Shown here: one piece after another, positions 1 through 6,511 of the stretch
Position numbering within the stretch: the stretch's first letter is position 1
Layout of the letters: each line of letters starts with the position of its first letter
Origin: Candidatus Planktophila sp.
GTDB lineage: Bacteria > Actinomycetota > Actinomycetes > Nanopelagicales > Nanopelagicaceae
Direction: 5' to 3'
Assembly (NCBI GenBank): GCA_030832135.1
Contig: JAURJS010000036.1
Coordinates: forward strand, 1-7,047
Length of the DNA: 7,047 nucleotides
The notes under the pieces: model-generated
Told to the model about the DNA's origin: nothing
Seen by the model: the letters and a program-made list of their open reading frames with translations, nothing else
Databases searched by the model: none
Translations under genes and position numbers: made by a program

Positions 1-7
1 CAACAAT

Positions 8-12
8 GGAGG
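8..12 (+). promoter_or_regulatory. Shine-Dalgarno site of menB
   Basis: GGAGG lies four bases before the GTG at 17, which is good spacing and supports this GTG as the menB start. The same frame is open further upstream to the window edge but offers no better start. Another frame carries a TGA at 18-20 that overlaps the menB start as GTGA, so an upstream gene could end here; too little sequence is present to call one. Confidence 0.75.
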
Positions 13-16
13 AATC

Positions 17-895
17 GTGAGCAAGCCGATTAAGCGTGATTTTGGTGACCGAACCATCCCTGCGTGGAAGACCGCGCGTGGGGGAGAGAATTTCACTGAC
101 ATTAAGTATGAGAGCGCCGATGGAATGGCGAAGATTACGATCAACCGCCCAGAGGTTCGCAATGCATTCCGCCCTGAGACCATCATCGAGTTAAAGGCAG
201 CCTTTGATCTCGCCCGCGATAACTCCGAGGTCGGTGTCATCATCTTTACCGGCGAAGGTAGCGAAGCTTTCTGTTCTGGTGGCGATATTAGCGTTCGCGG
301 TGATGATGGATATATCGGTGAAGATGCACTTGGTCAGCAAGGAATGGGACGTCTCAACGTTCTCGATCTTCAAGTACAGATTCGTCGCACACCAAAACCT
401 GTCGTTGCAATGATCGCTGGTTGGGCTATTGGTGGCGGACATGTTCTCCACGTTGTCTGTGATCTCTCCATCGCTGCAGATAATGCAAAGTTTGGACAGA
501 CCGGTCCGATGGTTGGCTCATTCGATGGCGGTTATGGATCAGGGCTGCTTTCTCGCAATGTTGGCCAGAAGAAGGCACGTGAAATTTGGTTTATGACTCG
601 CCAATACGATGCGCAAGAGGCGCTCGCTATGGGGCTTGTAAACACAGTCGTTCCACTTGCAGAACTTGAGGCAGAGACAGTCTCATGGTGTCGTGAGATG
701 TTAATGAATAGCCCAATGGCGCTACGACTTCTCAAAGCATCAATGAACGCTGCTGATGATGGACTAGCTGGAATCCAACAGCTTGCAGGCGATGCAACTC
801 TTCTCTTCTACTTAAGTGAAGAAGGCCAAGAAGGTCGCGATGCTTATAAAGAGAAGCGCAAGCCTGACTTTGGAAAGTTTCCGCGACGTCCTTAG
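17..895 (+). CDS. menB: 1,4-dihydroxy-2-naphthoyl-CoA synthase (MenB)
   Basis: Cytosolic crotonase-fold enzyme that closes the ring of o-succinylbenzoyl-CoA to give 1,4-dihydroxy-2-naphthoyl-CoA in menaquinone synthesis. It is 292 aa (E. coli MenB is about 285) and full length. Visible signatures are [12 protein letters not shown] (42-53), the oxyanion-hole segment CSGGD (86-90), [13 protein letters not shown] (138-150), [14 protein letters not shown] (161-174) and a C-terminal tail with LLFY...EEGQEGRDA. Asp170 matches catalytic Asp163 of E. coli, Tyr265 matches Tyr258, and Gly163 matches Gly156, the bicarbonate-binding position. Translation starts at GTG, chosen for the GGAGG four bases upstream and an N-terminus that aligns with the family. 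It is first in a menB-menC-menD run. The sequence recalls E. coli-type MenB more than the mycobacterial form (see findings). Identity is very secure. Confidence 0.97.
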   Translation: MSKPIKRDFGDRTIPAWKTARGGENFTDIKYESADGMAKITINRPEVRNAFRPETIIELKAAFDLARDNSEVGVIIFTGEGSEAFCSGGDISVRGDDGYIGEDALGQQGMGRLNVLDLQVQIRRTPKPVVAMIAGWAIGGGHVLHVVCDLSIAADNAKFGQTGPMVGSFDGGYGSGLLSRNVGQKKAREIWFMTRQYDAQEALAMGLVNTVVPLAELEAETVSWCREMLMNSPMALRLLKASMNAADDGLAGIQQLAGDATLLFYLSEEGQEGRDAYKEKRKPDFGKFPRRP

Positions 896-909
896 AGTCT
901 GCGTATGTA

Positions 910-1860
910 ATGTTTAAAGAACTTCTCTCAACGATGCGCGTTGTTGCGCTACCTATGAAGACCGATTTTCGTGGGGTCACTGTGCGAGAAGTTGCTCTCT
1001 TTAAAGGTGAATATGGCTGGGGTGAGTTCTCACCTTTTCTTGAATATGGTGATCCAGAATCGTCTCGGTGGCTCGCATCCGCAATAGAAGCTGCGACCCA
1101 ACCTCGGCCACCACGGCTGCGCAGCTCAATCCCAGTCAATGGCACTATTCCTGACAGCAACGATAAGAAGATAATTGAGGATTTAGTTGCTTCATATCCA
1201 GGGGTCATGACTTACAAAGTGAAGGTAGGAGCGAATCTCAGCGAAGATATTGTTCGACTTGCACGAATCCGATCACTTGGTCGCAAAGTCAATATTCGAA
1301 TCGATGTTAATGGTCTGTGGAGTGTGGAGCAGGCACTTACCAACCTCTACGCCTTCTATGAAAATGTTGGACCATTTGAGTATGTGGAACAACCTTGTGC
1401 AACGCTGGATGAGATGCGGGAACTGAAGAACAAGATTCACATTCCACTGAAGATTGCAGCTGATGAGGTAATTCGTAAAGCAGAAGATCCATTTGCAATT
1501 GACCTTAAAGGCGCTGCAGATATTGTGATGCTTAAAGTTCAACCTCTCGGTGGAATTACTCGCTCTCTTGCAATCGCAGAACATCACGGACTTCCTGCGG
1601 TGGTTTCAAGTGCGTTAGAGAGCGCCGTTGGCATTAATTATGGTGTTGAGCTTGCCGCATCTCTTAAGGATCTCAACTTTGATTGTGGTTTGGCGACTGG
1701 CTCATTGATGGCGAAGAATGTTGCAGAGCTGCCAATAGTTGATGGATCACTCGCTGTGAGTGACTTAGATATCAACTTCGATAGCCTTGATGTTGCACCA
1801 GATCGCTATGAATGGTGGAAGAATCGAGCCATGCGCTGCGCTGAGGTCTTAGGAATCTAA
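910..1860 (+). CDS. menC: o-succinylbenzoate synthase (MenC)
   Basis: Enolase-superfamily enzyme that dehydrates SHCHC to o-succinylbenzoate, the aromatising step of menaquinone synthesis. It is 316 aa, close to actinobacterial MenC. The N-terminal capping domain (about 1-90) holds RVVALPM (10-16) and GWGEFSPFLEYGD (36-48). The barrel holds the catalytic KxK at Lys103/Lys105, metal ligands Asp132 (IDVNG), Glu160 (EQP) and Asp185 (AADE), and the second catalytic lysine Lys209 (LKVQPLGG). All expected active-site residues are present. The C-terminus has the YEWW motif (300-303) seen in mycobacterial MenC. The ATG at 910 has no strong ribosome site. It is preferred over the ATG at 934 because the extra residues match the N-terminal extent of relatives. 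It lies 14 nt after menB and overlaps menD by one base, so translation is probably coupled. Confidence 0.96.
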   Translation: MFKELLSTMRVVALPMKTDFRGVTVREVALFKGEYGWGEFSPFLEYGDPESSRWLASAIEAATQPRPPRLRSSIPVNGTIPDSNDKKIIEDLVASYPGVMTYKVKVGANLSEDIVRLARIRSLGRKVNIRIDVNGLWSVEQALTNLYAFYENVGPFEYVEQPCATLDEMRELKNKIHIPLKIAADEVIRKAEDPFAIDLKGAADIVMLKVQPLGGITRSLAIAEHHGLPAVVSSALESAVGINYGVELAASLKDLNFDCGLATGSLMAKNVAELPIVDGSLAVSDLDINFDSLDVAPDRYEWWKNRAMRCAEVLGI

Positions 1861-3434
1861 TGAATCAATCAACGACTTTAGCTCGCACCATTGTTCGCCA
1901 GATAGTTGAAGCTGGTGTCACCGACGTTGTTATCTCGCCAGGCTCTCGCAATGCACCGCTGACAATGGCTTTCTATGCAGCATCTGAGCGCAACTTGATC
2001 ACCATCCACACTCGTATCGATGAGCGAACCGCAGCTTTCTTTGCTTTAGGTATGGCAAAGGCGAGTGGACGTCCAGTTCCAATCATCTGCACGTCAGGAA
2101 CTGCCGTTGCTAACTATCATCCTGCTGTCTTAGAGGCCTCACACTCCAACATTCCACTACTTGTTATCACCGCAGATCGCCCCGCAGAGTTGCGCCGGAC
2201 CGGTGCCAATCAGACAACTGAACAAGCACGCATCTTCGGCAAAGCCGTTCGCTACTTCGCTGATATCTCAGGGCCTGCCTATCCGATGGAGCTTCCATTT
2301 AACTCACTTCAATCTGGTCCTGTGCATTTGAATGTGCAGTTCCCGGAACCGCTCAGCGCCGATGACGAGAGTGATTGGCTTGCCGGAATCACCATCAAGC
2401 GACCAAGAGAATTTGATCGAAAACTTCCTGGAACTTTCTATACAAAATCAACTCGAGGAGTTTTGGTCATTGGCCATGATCGCGGGGGATTAGCAGTTGT
2501 TGATGTTGCCGCCTTCGCCAAAGAACTTGGCTGGCCAGTAGTTGCTGAAGATCCACTCTCTTTTCCTGATGCGCTCTCCCATGCAAGTATCTTCCTCACA
2601 TCACAGGTAATCACAGATGAGTTGGCACCAGATACCGCAGTTGTTATTGGTCGCACCACTCTTTCACGTTCTATCAATCGTTTAATCGCCACAGCGCGCA
2701 AGACCATCGTGATCGATCCACGGATTATTACAGTCGACACAGATCGCGTTGCAGATCAGAAATTTGCCGGACTGCCAAAGGTTGAAGCTCCTCTTGCGGA
2801 TTCTGAGTATGCAGATCGATGGAAGAAGTATTCCGATCGCGCTGCAAAGAAGATTGGTGAGATGACTCAATGGTCAGAGGCCCTCGTTGCCCGCGAGATT
2901 GGCAACGGTTTAGCTTCAGGGCAGAGCCTCTTTATCGCTTCATCTCGCCCAATTCGCGATATTGAAGGTTTTGCCTCTGCACGAAGCGGCATCGAGACCT
3001 TTGCCAACCGTGGTCTTGCAGGTATTGATGGCAATATCTCAACAGCACTAGGAATTGCCGCCACTCGTAAAGAGACTGTGGCAGTCCTAGGAGATTTAAG
3101 CTTCCTCCACGACCTCACAGGACTTATTCAGCAAGAAGATATCAATCTAAAGATCATCGTGATTGATAACAACGGTGGAGGGATCTTCTCCACCCTGCCT
3201 CACCGTGGAGTCAGCGGCTTTGAAACAATCTTTGGAACCCCTCATAACCTGGATATAAAGAAGATTGCAGAGAGTTTCGGTTTAGCTACCGCCTCAGTAA
3301 AGAACCAATCAGAGTTACAAGCTGAGCTCAAAAAACCAGTCAAAGGCCTATCTCTTCTGGTTGTTACCGTTCCAGATCGTGAGAGCAACGCAGATCACCT
3401 CAAAGCGATCTATGACTCTATGCGTTCTATTTAA
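1860..3434 (+). CDS. menD: SEPHCHC synthase (MenD), ThDP-dependent
   Basis: Thiamine-diphosphate and Mg-dependent enzyme that decarboxylates 2-oxoglutarate and adds the succinyl unit to isochorismate, giving SEPHCHC; this is the first committed menaquinone step. It is 524 aa, slightly shorter than the E. coli and mycobacterial enzymes (about 555). The N-terminal domain has SPGSRNAP (26-33), the cofactor-activating Glu55 in RIDERT, TSGTA (78-82), ADRP (105-108) and GANQT (115-119, with Gln118). A linker domain with GRTTLSR (264-270) follows. The C-terminal domain carries GIDGNISTALG (388-398) and the ThDP/Mg motif GDLSF (411-415) through NNGGGIF (437-443). The start overlaps the menC stop as TAATG, with AGGA at 1851-1854 as a modest ribosome site. 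Two of three arginines of the mycobacterial feedback site can be aligned here (see findings). Confidence 0.97.
   Translation: MNQSTTLARTIVRQIVEAGVTDVVISPGSRNAPLTMAFYAASERNLITIHTRIDERTAAFFALGMAKASGRPVPIICTSGTAVANYHPAVLEASHSNIPLLVITADRPAELRRTGANQTTEQARIFGKAVRYFADISGPAYPMELPFNSLQSGPVHLNVQFPEPLSADDESDWLAGITIKRPREFDRKLPGTFYTKSTRGVLVIGHDRGGLAVVDVAAFAKELGWPVVAEDPLSFPDALSHASIFLTSQVITDELAPDTAVVIGRTTLSRSINRLIATARKTIVIDPRIITVDTDRVADQKFAGLPKVEAPLADSEYADRWKKYSDRAAKKIGEMTQWSEALVAREIGNGLASGQSLFIASSRPIRDIEGFASARSGIETFANRGLAGIDGNISTALGIAATRKETVAVLGDLSFLHDLTGLIQQEDINLKIIVIDNNGGGIFSTLPHRGVSGFETIFGTPHNLDIKKIAESFGLATASVKNQSELQAELKKPVKGLSLLVVTVPDRESNADHLKAIYDSMRSI
3431..3434. other. Shared stop codons of convergent menD and menF
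   Basis: The palindrome TTAA provides TAA stops on both strands: 3432-3434 ends menD and 3433-3431 ends menF. The two genes therefore converge with a 4-bp overlap and no spacer, and no hairpin with a T-run is visible around it. Any transcription past either stop runs antisense into the other gene. Confidence 0.9.
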
Positions 3435-4648
3435 AGGGCAGATTTCATTGCGCTGAACTTCGCGCTACTTTCGGCAAGTTCAACTACCGGATCAGAACCT
3501 GCAACGATTCCACACCCTGCAAATATTCGAATCTCATTCTCGGTTACCTGACCAGAGCGAAGAGCAATGCCGAGCTCACCATCACCGCGCGCATCAATCC
3601 ATCCAACAGGACCGGCATAGCGCCCACGATTCATTCCCTCAATCTCATCGATGACATCGAATGCGATATTGCGTGGTGTTCCACAGACAGCTGCAGATGG
3701 GTGGAGTGATTTCAATAGCGCAAAGGCATCGATGTGATGGGCAGATTCTAAAAGCGCTCCAGTCACATCAGTAGCAAGGTGCATGACATTTGCTAGGTGA
3801 AGCACAAATGGTGCATCGGGAACGTTTGTTGATGAGCAGAATGGTTCAAGCGCTTCAGCGACAGAGCGGACTGCATATTCATGCTCTTCTAAATCTTTGG
3901 AGGAACGTGCAAGTGATCCTGCTAGAGCTAAGTCGCGCGCATCATCACCGGTCTTTGGGATTGTTCCTGCCAGAACGCGCGATGTCACCATGCCGCGAGA
4001 GAGGCGAAGGAGGAGCTCTGGCGTTGCACCGATCAAACCGTTAACTGAAAAGACCCAGGTGGCAGGGTAGTTGTCAGATAATTTATTGAGGATGGGGCGA
4101 ACATCAATGCCCGCCTCTGTTGTTGCAATCAAATCTCGCGCGAGAACAACCTTTTCGATCTCAGATTTATCAATCTTTGCAATCGCTTGTGCGACTCGAC
4201 TCTCCCATTGTTGTTCGGTCAAAGTCCCTTGCTGCCATTGAAAAATCTGTTGCGCATAATCTGGAGCGGTATCAATCACTGGCGGTTGCGCACCATCGCC
4301 AATCCATGTGATCCAGGAGTTCTCGCCTTTCTTGCCAACAATGACGCGGGGGATTACCGCTACAGATTCCTCATTACGGTCAAAGCTAAATGATGTGAAG
4401 AGAACCGGGCCTGTTCCTGAGCCATGCACAGCATTAGAGATTGAGAATGTCTCTAGCTGTTGATGCCACCAGGTGCGGACCTGATCAAAGCGATCTCGAC
4501 CCTTTACGGTAATTGATGCGTATTCGCCCCAACCCACAAGACCATCTCCGCCACGGACCCATGAATATTGGGCATCTGCAGGAAGTAGTTGCAGAAGTGG
4601 CAGATGTGAACCAATGCGATTGGTTGTTACGGGAACAAGTGAGGGCAT
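3431..4648 (-). CDS. menF: Isochorismate synthase (MenF)
   Basis: Chorismate-binding-family enzyme that converts chorismate to isochorismate, the substrate of MenD encoded next door. It is 405 aa. A weaker N-terminal half contains WVRGGDGLVGWGE (30-42), typical of actinobacterial MenF. The conserved catalytic half runs from about 145. Lys166 in EKVVLARD is the water-activating base found in isochorismate synthases (glutamine in anthranilate synthases). Glu211 in GATPELLLR is the general acid. AGT (227-229), KDLEEHEY (251-258), LHPSAAVCGTP (315-325) and GRYAGPVGW (342-350) complete the family pattern, and Glu390/Glu393 near the C-terminus fit the Mg site. The entC or dhb siderophore paralogues share these motifs, but the flanking men genes favour MenF. 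The ATG has no evident ribosome site and lies 10 nt after the bioY stop, which suggests cotranscription and possibly coupling. Confidence 0.94.
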   Translation of the reverse strand: MPSLVPVTTNRIGSHLPLLQLLPADAQYSWVRGGDGLVGWGEYASITVKGRDRFDQVRTWWHQQLETFSISNAVHGSGTGPVLFTSFSFDRNEESVAVIPRVIVGKKGENSWITWIGDGAQPPVIDTAPDYAQQIFQWQQGTLTEQQWESRVAQAIAKIDKSEIEKVVLARDLIATTEAGIDVRPILNKLSDNYPATWVFSVNGLIGATPELLLRLSRGMVTSRVLAGTIPKTGDDARDLALAGSLARSSKDLEEHEYAVRSVAEALEPFCSSTNVPDAPFVLHLANVMHLATDVTGALLESAHHIDAFALLKSLHPSAAVCGTPRNIAFDVIDEIEGMNRGRYAGPVGWIDARGDGELGIALRSGQVTENEIRIFAGCGIVAGSDPVVELAESSAKFSAMKSAL

Positions 4649-4658
4649 CTAGTTGCTA

Positions 4659-5255
4659 TTACTTGTTGAGCTCAGTTGCGATCTTGCGCCAGATCAAAGG
4701 AAGTGAAGTTCCAACAATTGCAATCTTCAAGACTTCACCGAGAATAAAAGGTGTGAGACCGGCTGAGATTGTCGCTGACCAAGAGAGGTCGAGCGAGTTA
4801 TGGAGCCAGACCAGACCGAAACCAAAGATTGTGATCTCACCGAGAATGAGTGCAGGAAATGAAGTTACAAACTTCTGATCCGCTTTGCGATCGGCAAGGT
4901 ATCCGAGGAGCAGTGATGCAACGAGCATTCCAATGAGGTATCCACCGGTTGCGCTTAGGACGCGATCGAGACCGTGGCTAGGAAGAGTCTGCGATGGAGC
5001 AAAGATTGGAGCGCCAGCGATTCCAGCGAGAATGTATGTGGCAAAAGTTGTCACAGCTAAGCGAGCGCCATAGGTCGTTCCAACTAGGAGGGCAGCAAGC
5101 GTCTGGCCTGTAACAGGAACGGGAGAACCTGGAACTGGAATTGAGATTTGAGCCATCAAGGCGATAAACACGACGCCACTGACGATGAAGAGAGCGTGTG
5201 TCAGCGCTGTGCTGCGTGGTGCGACGACGGCGCGGAGAGTTGCTGTAGATGACAT
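4659..5255 (-). CDS. bioY: Biotin ECF transporter substrate-binding protein BioY
   Basis: Membrane S-component that binds biotin for ECF-type (energy-coupling factor) uptake. It is 198 aa and very hydrophobic, with about six likely membrane segments (roughly 18-36, 50-60, 64-82, 101-120, 131-152, 163-188). Family signatures are PVPVTGQTLAALLVG (45-59), ATGGYLIGM (102-110) and the C-terminal PFILGEVLKIAIVG (169-182), including Lys177. The start at 5255 is chosen because AAGGAG lies six bases upstream. The frame extends 19 codons further, to 5312, but that version has no ribosome site and adds a non-family N-terminus. No ATPase (BioM/EcfA) or BioN/EcfT gene is in the window, so those parts must be elsewhere or shared. 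It is the first gene of a likely bioY-menF transcript and is divergent from menG. Confidence 0.93.
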   Translation of the reverse strand: MSSTATLRAVVAPRSTALTHALFIVSGVVFIALMAQISIPVPGSPVPVTGQTLAALLVGTTYGARLAVTTFATYILAGIAGAPIFAPSQTLPSHGLDRVLSATGGYLIGMLVASLLLGYLADRKADQKFVTSFPALILGEITIFGFGLVWLHNSLDLSWSATISAGLTPFILGEVLKIAIVGTSLPLIWRKIATELNK

Positions 5256-5261
5256 CGAGGG

Positions 5262-5267
5262 CTCCTT
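5262..5267 (-). promoter_or_regulatory. Shine-Dalgarno site of bioY
   Basis: On the minus strand this reads AAGGAG, a strong ribosome site six bases before the ATG at 5255. It decides the bioY start in favour of 5255 over the longer open frame. Confidence 0.8.
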
Positions 5268-5270
5268 CAA

Positions 5271-5282
5271 TTCAGTACTGAA
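5271..5282. repeat. Perfect 12-bp palindrome upstream of bioY
   Basis: TTCAGTACTGAA equals its own reverse complement. It sits three bases upstream of the bioY ribosome site, in the bioY leader, and about 57 bp from menG. Extra TTCA and GTGAA copies just outside it (5266-5269 and 5286-5290) extend the dyad imperfectly. The placement suits an operator for a dimeric repressor of bioY. No known regulator is recognised with confidence. Confidence 0.5.
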
Positions 5283-5338
5283 AATGTGAAAACCATTTAA
5301 AGTTGTGGCCAAGCCTACCTTTGCGCCAGACTACCCAC

Positions 5339-6067
5339 ATGTCAGGAGCAGAGAAGCCAGAAGGCGATAAGCAGGGAACCCGCGCGGATTTGAGTAAGAA
5401 TCCAGGTGAGGTTGCCGCGATGTTCGATGGCGTGGCAAAGCGATATGACCTCGTCAATGATCTCCTGAGTCTTGGCCAGACGAAGAGGTGGCGTAGAGCG
5501 GTCACCAAGCTGATCGACCCAAAGCCTGGGATGAAGATCCTCGATATGGCGGCAGGCCCCGGGGCTAGCTCAGAGCCGCTCTTTAAGCGTGGGGCAGAGG
5601 TCACCTCCGCTGATTTCTCCCATGGAATGCTCGATGCCGGTCGCAAGCAGCGCCCCTACCTGAATTTTCAATGGGCAGATGCCCTAGCCCTTCCCTTTGA
5701 GGATAACTCCTTCGATCTCTACACCATCTCCTTTGGCCTCCGTAATACTCATAAGACGAGCCAGGCGCTCAGAGAGGCGCTCCGAGTGGTCCGCCCTGGC
5801 GGCCGTTTAGTTATCGTCGAGTTCTCAGCCCCTACATGGCGTCCGTTTCGTACCATTTATACCAATTACCTGATGAGCGCCCTGCCATGGATCGCAAAAA
5901 AGACATCTTCAAACCCTGAGGCCTATATCTACCTTGCCGAGTCAATCAAGGCTTGGCCAGATCAGGCGGCGCTCGCTGCCATCATCGATGAGGCTGGTTG
6001 GTCGAAGGTCGCTATCACGAATCTGACGGGCGGGATTGTCGCAGTACATATGGCGGTAAAACCTTAG
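5339..6067 (+). CDS. menG: Demethylmenaquinone methyltransferase (MenG/UbiE)
   Basis: SAM-dependent C-methyltransferase that turns demethylmenaquinone into menaquinone, the last pathway step; it likely acts at the membrane face. It is 242 aa. UbiE-family marks are RYDLVNDLLSLG (35-46) followed by WRR, SAM motif I in ILDMAAGPGASS (67-78), ADFSHGMLDAGR (91-102), FGLRNTHK (132-139), VVRPGGRLVIVEFS (150-163) and the C-terminal LTGGIVAVH (229-237). The usual GTG of motif I reads GPG (73-75), which is odd though glycines are kept. The ATG at 5339 is chosen because a GTG 12 codons upstream adds a non-family leader. Neither has a ribosome site, so the transcript may have a very short leader. The gene is richer in GC than its neighbours, about 56% by hand count. 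Ubiquinone activity is unlikely in this menaquinone context. Confidence 0.93.
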   Translation: MSGAEKPEGDKQGTRADLSKNPGEVAAMFDGVAKRYDLVNDLLSLGQTKRWRRAVTKLIDPKPGMKILDMAAGPGASSEPLFKRGAEVTSADFSHGMLDAGRKQRPYLNFQWADALALPFEDNSFDLYTISFGLRNTHKTSQALREALRVVRPGGRLVIVEFSAPTWRPFRTIYTNYLMSALPWIAKKTSSNPEAYIYLAESIKAWPDQAALAAIIDEAGWSKVAITNLTGGIVAVHMAVKP

Positions 6068-6142
6068 CTATTGACGCAGTTCACATAGTTGAGAAGGCGT
6101 TGGGATAACTCCTACTCTCCGTTGCACCTAGAATTACGCCCC
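6068..6142 (+). promoter_or_regulatory. Intergenic region with nuoA promoter candidates
   Basis: Seventy-five bases separate menG from nuoA. No hairpin with a T-run is visible, so menG readthrough into nuo is possible. Besides the -10 element nearest nuoA, listed separately, TTGAGA (6089-6094) and TACTCT (6113-6118), 18 bases apart, could form a second promoter with a short leader. An isolated TTGACG at 6071-6076 has no matching -10 at normal spacing. Confidence 0.35.
6129..6134 (+). promoter_or_regulatory. Probable -10 element for leaderless nuoA mRNA
   Basis: TAGAAT differs from TATAAT at one base and fits TAnnnT. It ends eight bases before the nuoA GTG at 6143, so transcription would begin at or next to the start codon. 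The absence of any ribosome site before that GTG agrees with a leaderless message, a common arrangement in actinobacteria. No good -35 is seen at normal spacing, which lowers confidence. Confidence 0.5.
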
Positions 6143-6508
6143 GTGAGCGCTAATCCATATCTGCCAATCATCATCCTCTTTGCCATCGGCTTCGGCTTCG
6201 CCGCATTCTCGGTCGGCATTGCAGCTGTTACAGGTCCTGCTCGATATAACCGCGCAAAGCAAGAGGCGTATGAGTGTGGAATCGAACCCTCACCGCAAGC
6301 TCTCGAAGGTGGACGCTTCCCTGTGAAGTACTTCCTCACCGCAATGTTATTCATTGTCTTTGATATCGAAATTGTCTTCCTCTACCCATGGGCCGTCTCA
6401 TTTGATGCGCTCGGATTATTTGGTCTCGTGGAGATGGGAATCTTTATCGCAACGGTCTTCGTTGCATATGCATACGTTTGGCGACGTGGCGGATTGGAAT
6501 GGGACTAA
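6143..6508 (+). CDS. nuoA: NADH-quinone oxidoreductase subunit A (NuoA)
   Basis: Small membrane subunit of complex I that sits at the junction of the membrane and peripheral arms near the quinone channel. It is 121 aa, normal for the family. Three membrane segments are visible at about 7-29, 62-82 and 89-112. Conserved motifs are YECGIEP (43-49), RFPVKYFLTAMLF (58-70) and FDIEIVFLYPWA (73-84). Asp74 and Glu76 correspond to the conserved acidic pair of E. coli NuoA (Asp79, Glu81). GTG at 6143 is chosen as the start because it gives the usual N-terminus. A TTG at 6089 in the same frame would add 18 polar residues foreign to the family. It is first in the nuo operon, three bases before nuoB, and follows menG on the same strand. 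Confidence 0.95.
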   Translation: MSANPYLPIIILFAIGFGFAAFSVGIAAVTGPARYNRAKQEAYECGIEPSPQALEGGRFPVKYFLTAMLFIVFDIEIVFLYPWAVSFDALGLFGLVEMGIFIATVFVAYAYVWRRGGLEWD

Positions 6509-6511
6509 CCC

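Larger units (their letters stand above)
5256..5338. promoter_or_regulatory. Divergent bioY/menG intergenic region
   Basis: These 83 bp must hold the promoters or leaders of both bioY (minus) and menG (plus), unless those promoters lie inside the genes. The part nearest bioY is AT-rich. TACCTT at 5316-5321 fits the loose actinobacterial -10 pattern TAnnnT for menG, but no convincing -35 precedes it. No clear sigma-70-type pair is visible for bioY. The region also contains a perfect palindrome and the bioY ribosome site, listed separately. Confidence 0.5.

Noticed and set aside
1..20. 3' end of an upstream gene stopping at TGA 18-20
   Set aside because: Only five codons would be in the window; two other frames are also open to the edge, so it cannot be told apart from chance.
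732..1208. Open frame of 158 codons on the minus strand across the menB/menC junction
   Set aside because: It lies antisense to two well-supported genes, shows no recognisable motif and has low-complexity, non-protein-like composition.
3174..3194. Inverted repeat GGTGGAG / CTCCACC with a 7-base loop in menD
   Set aside because: It encodes the conserved NNGGGIFSTLP cofactor motif, has no T-run after it and lies well inside the gene, so it is not a terminator.
4513..4878. Open frame of 121 codons on the plus strand across the menF/bioY junction
   Set aside because: It is antisense to both genes, with no family resemblance or ribosome site; a shadow of their codon pattern.
5284..5310. BirA-type operator (TTGTAAACC...GGTTTACAA)
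   Set aside because: Only a poor half-site, GGTTTTCAC on the minus strand, is visible; the partner half-site is missing at the required spacing.
5256..5312. Longer bioY start at 5312
   Set aside because: The extra 19 residues match no BioY N-terminus, the ATG lacks a ribosome site, and the ATG at 5255 has AAGGAG at ideal spacing.
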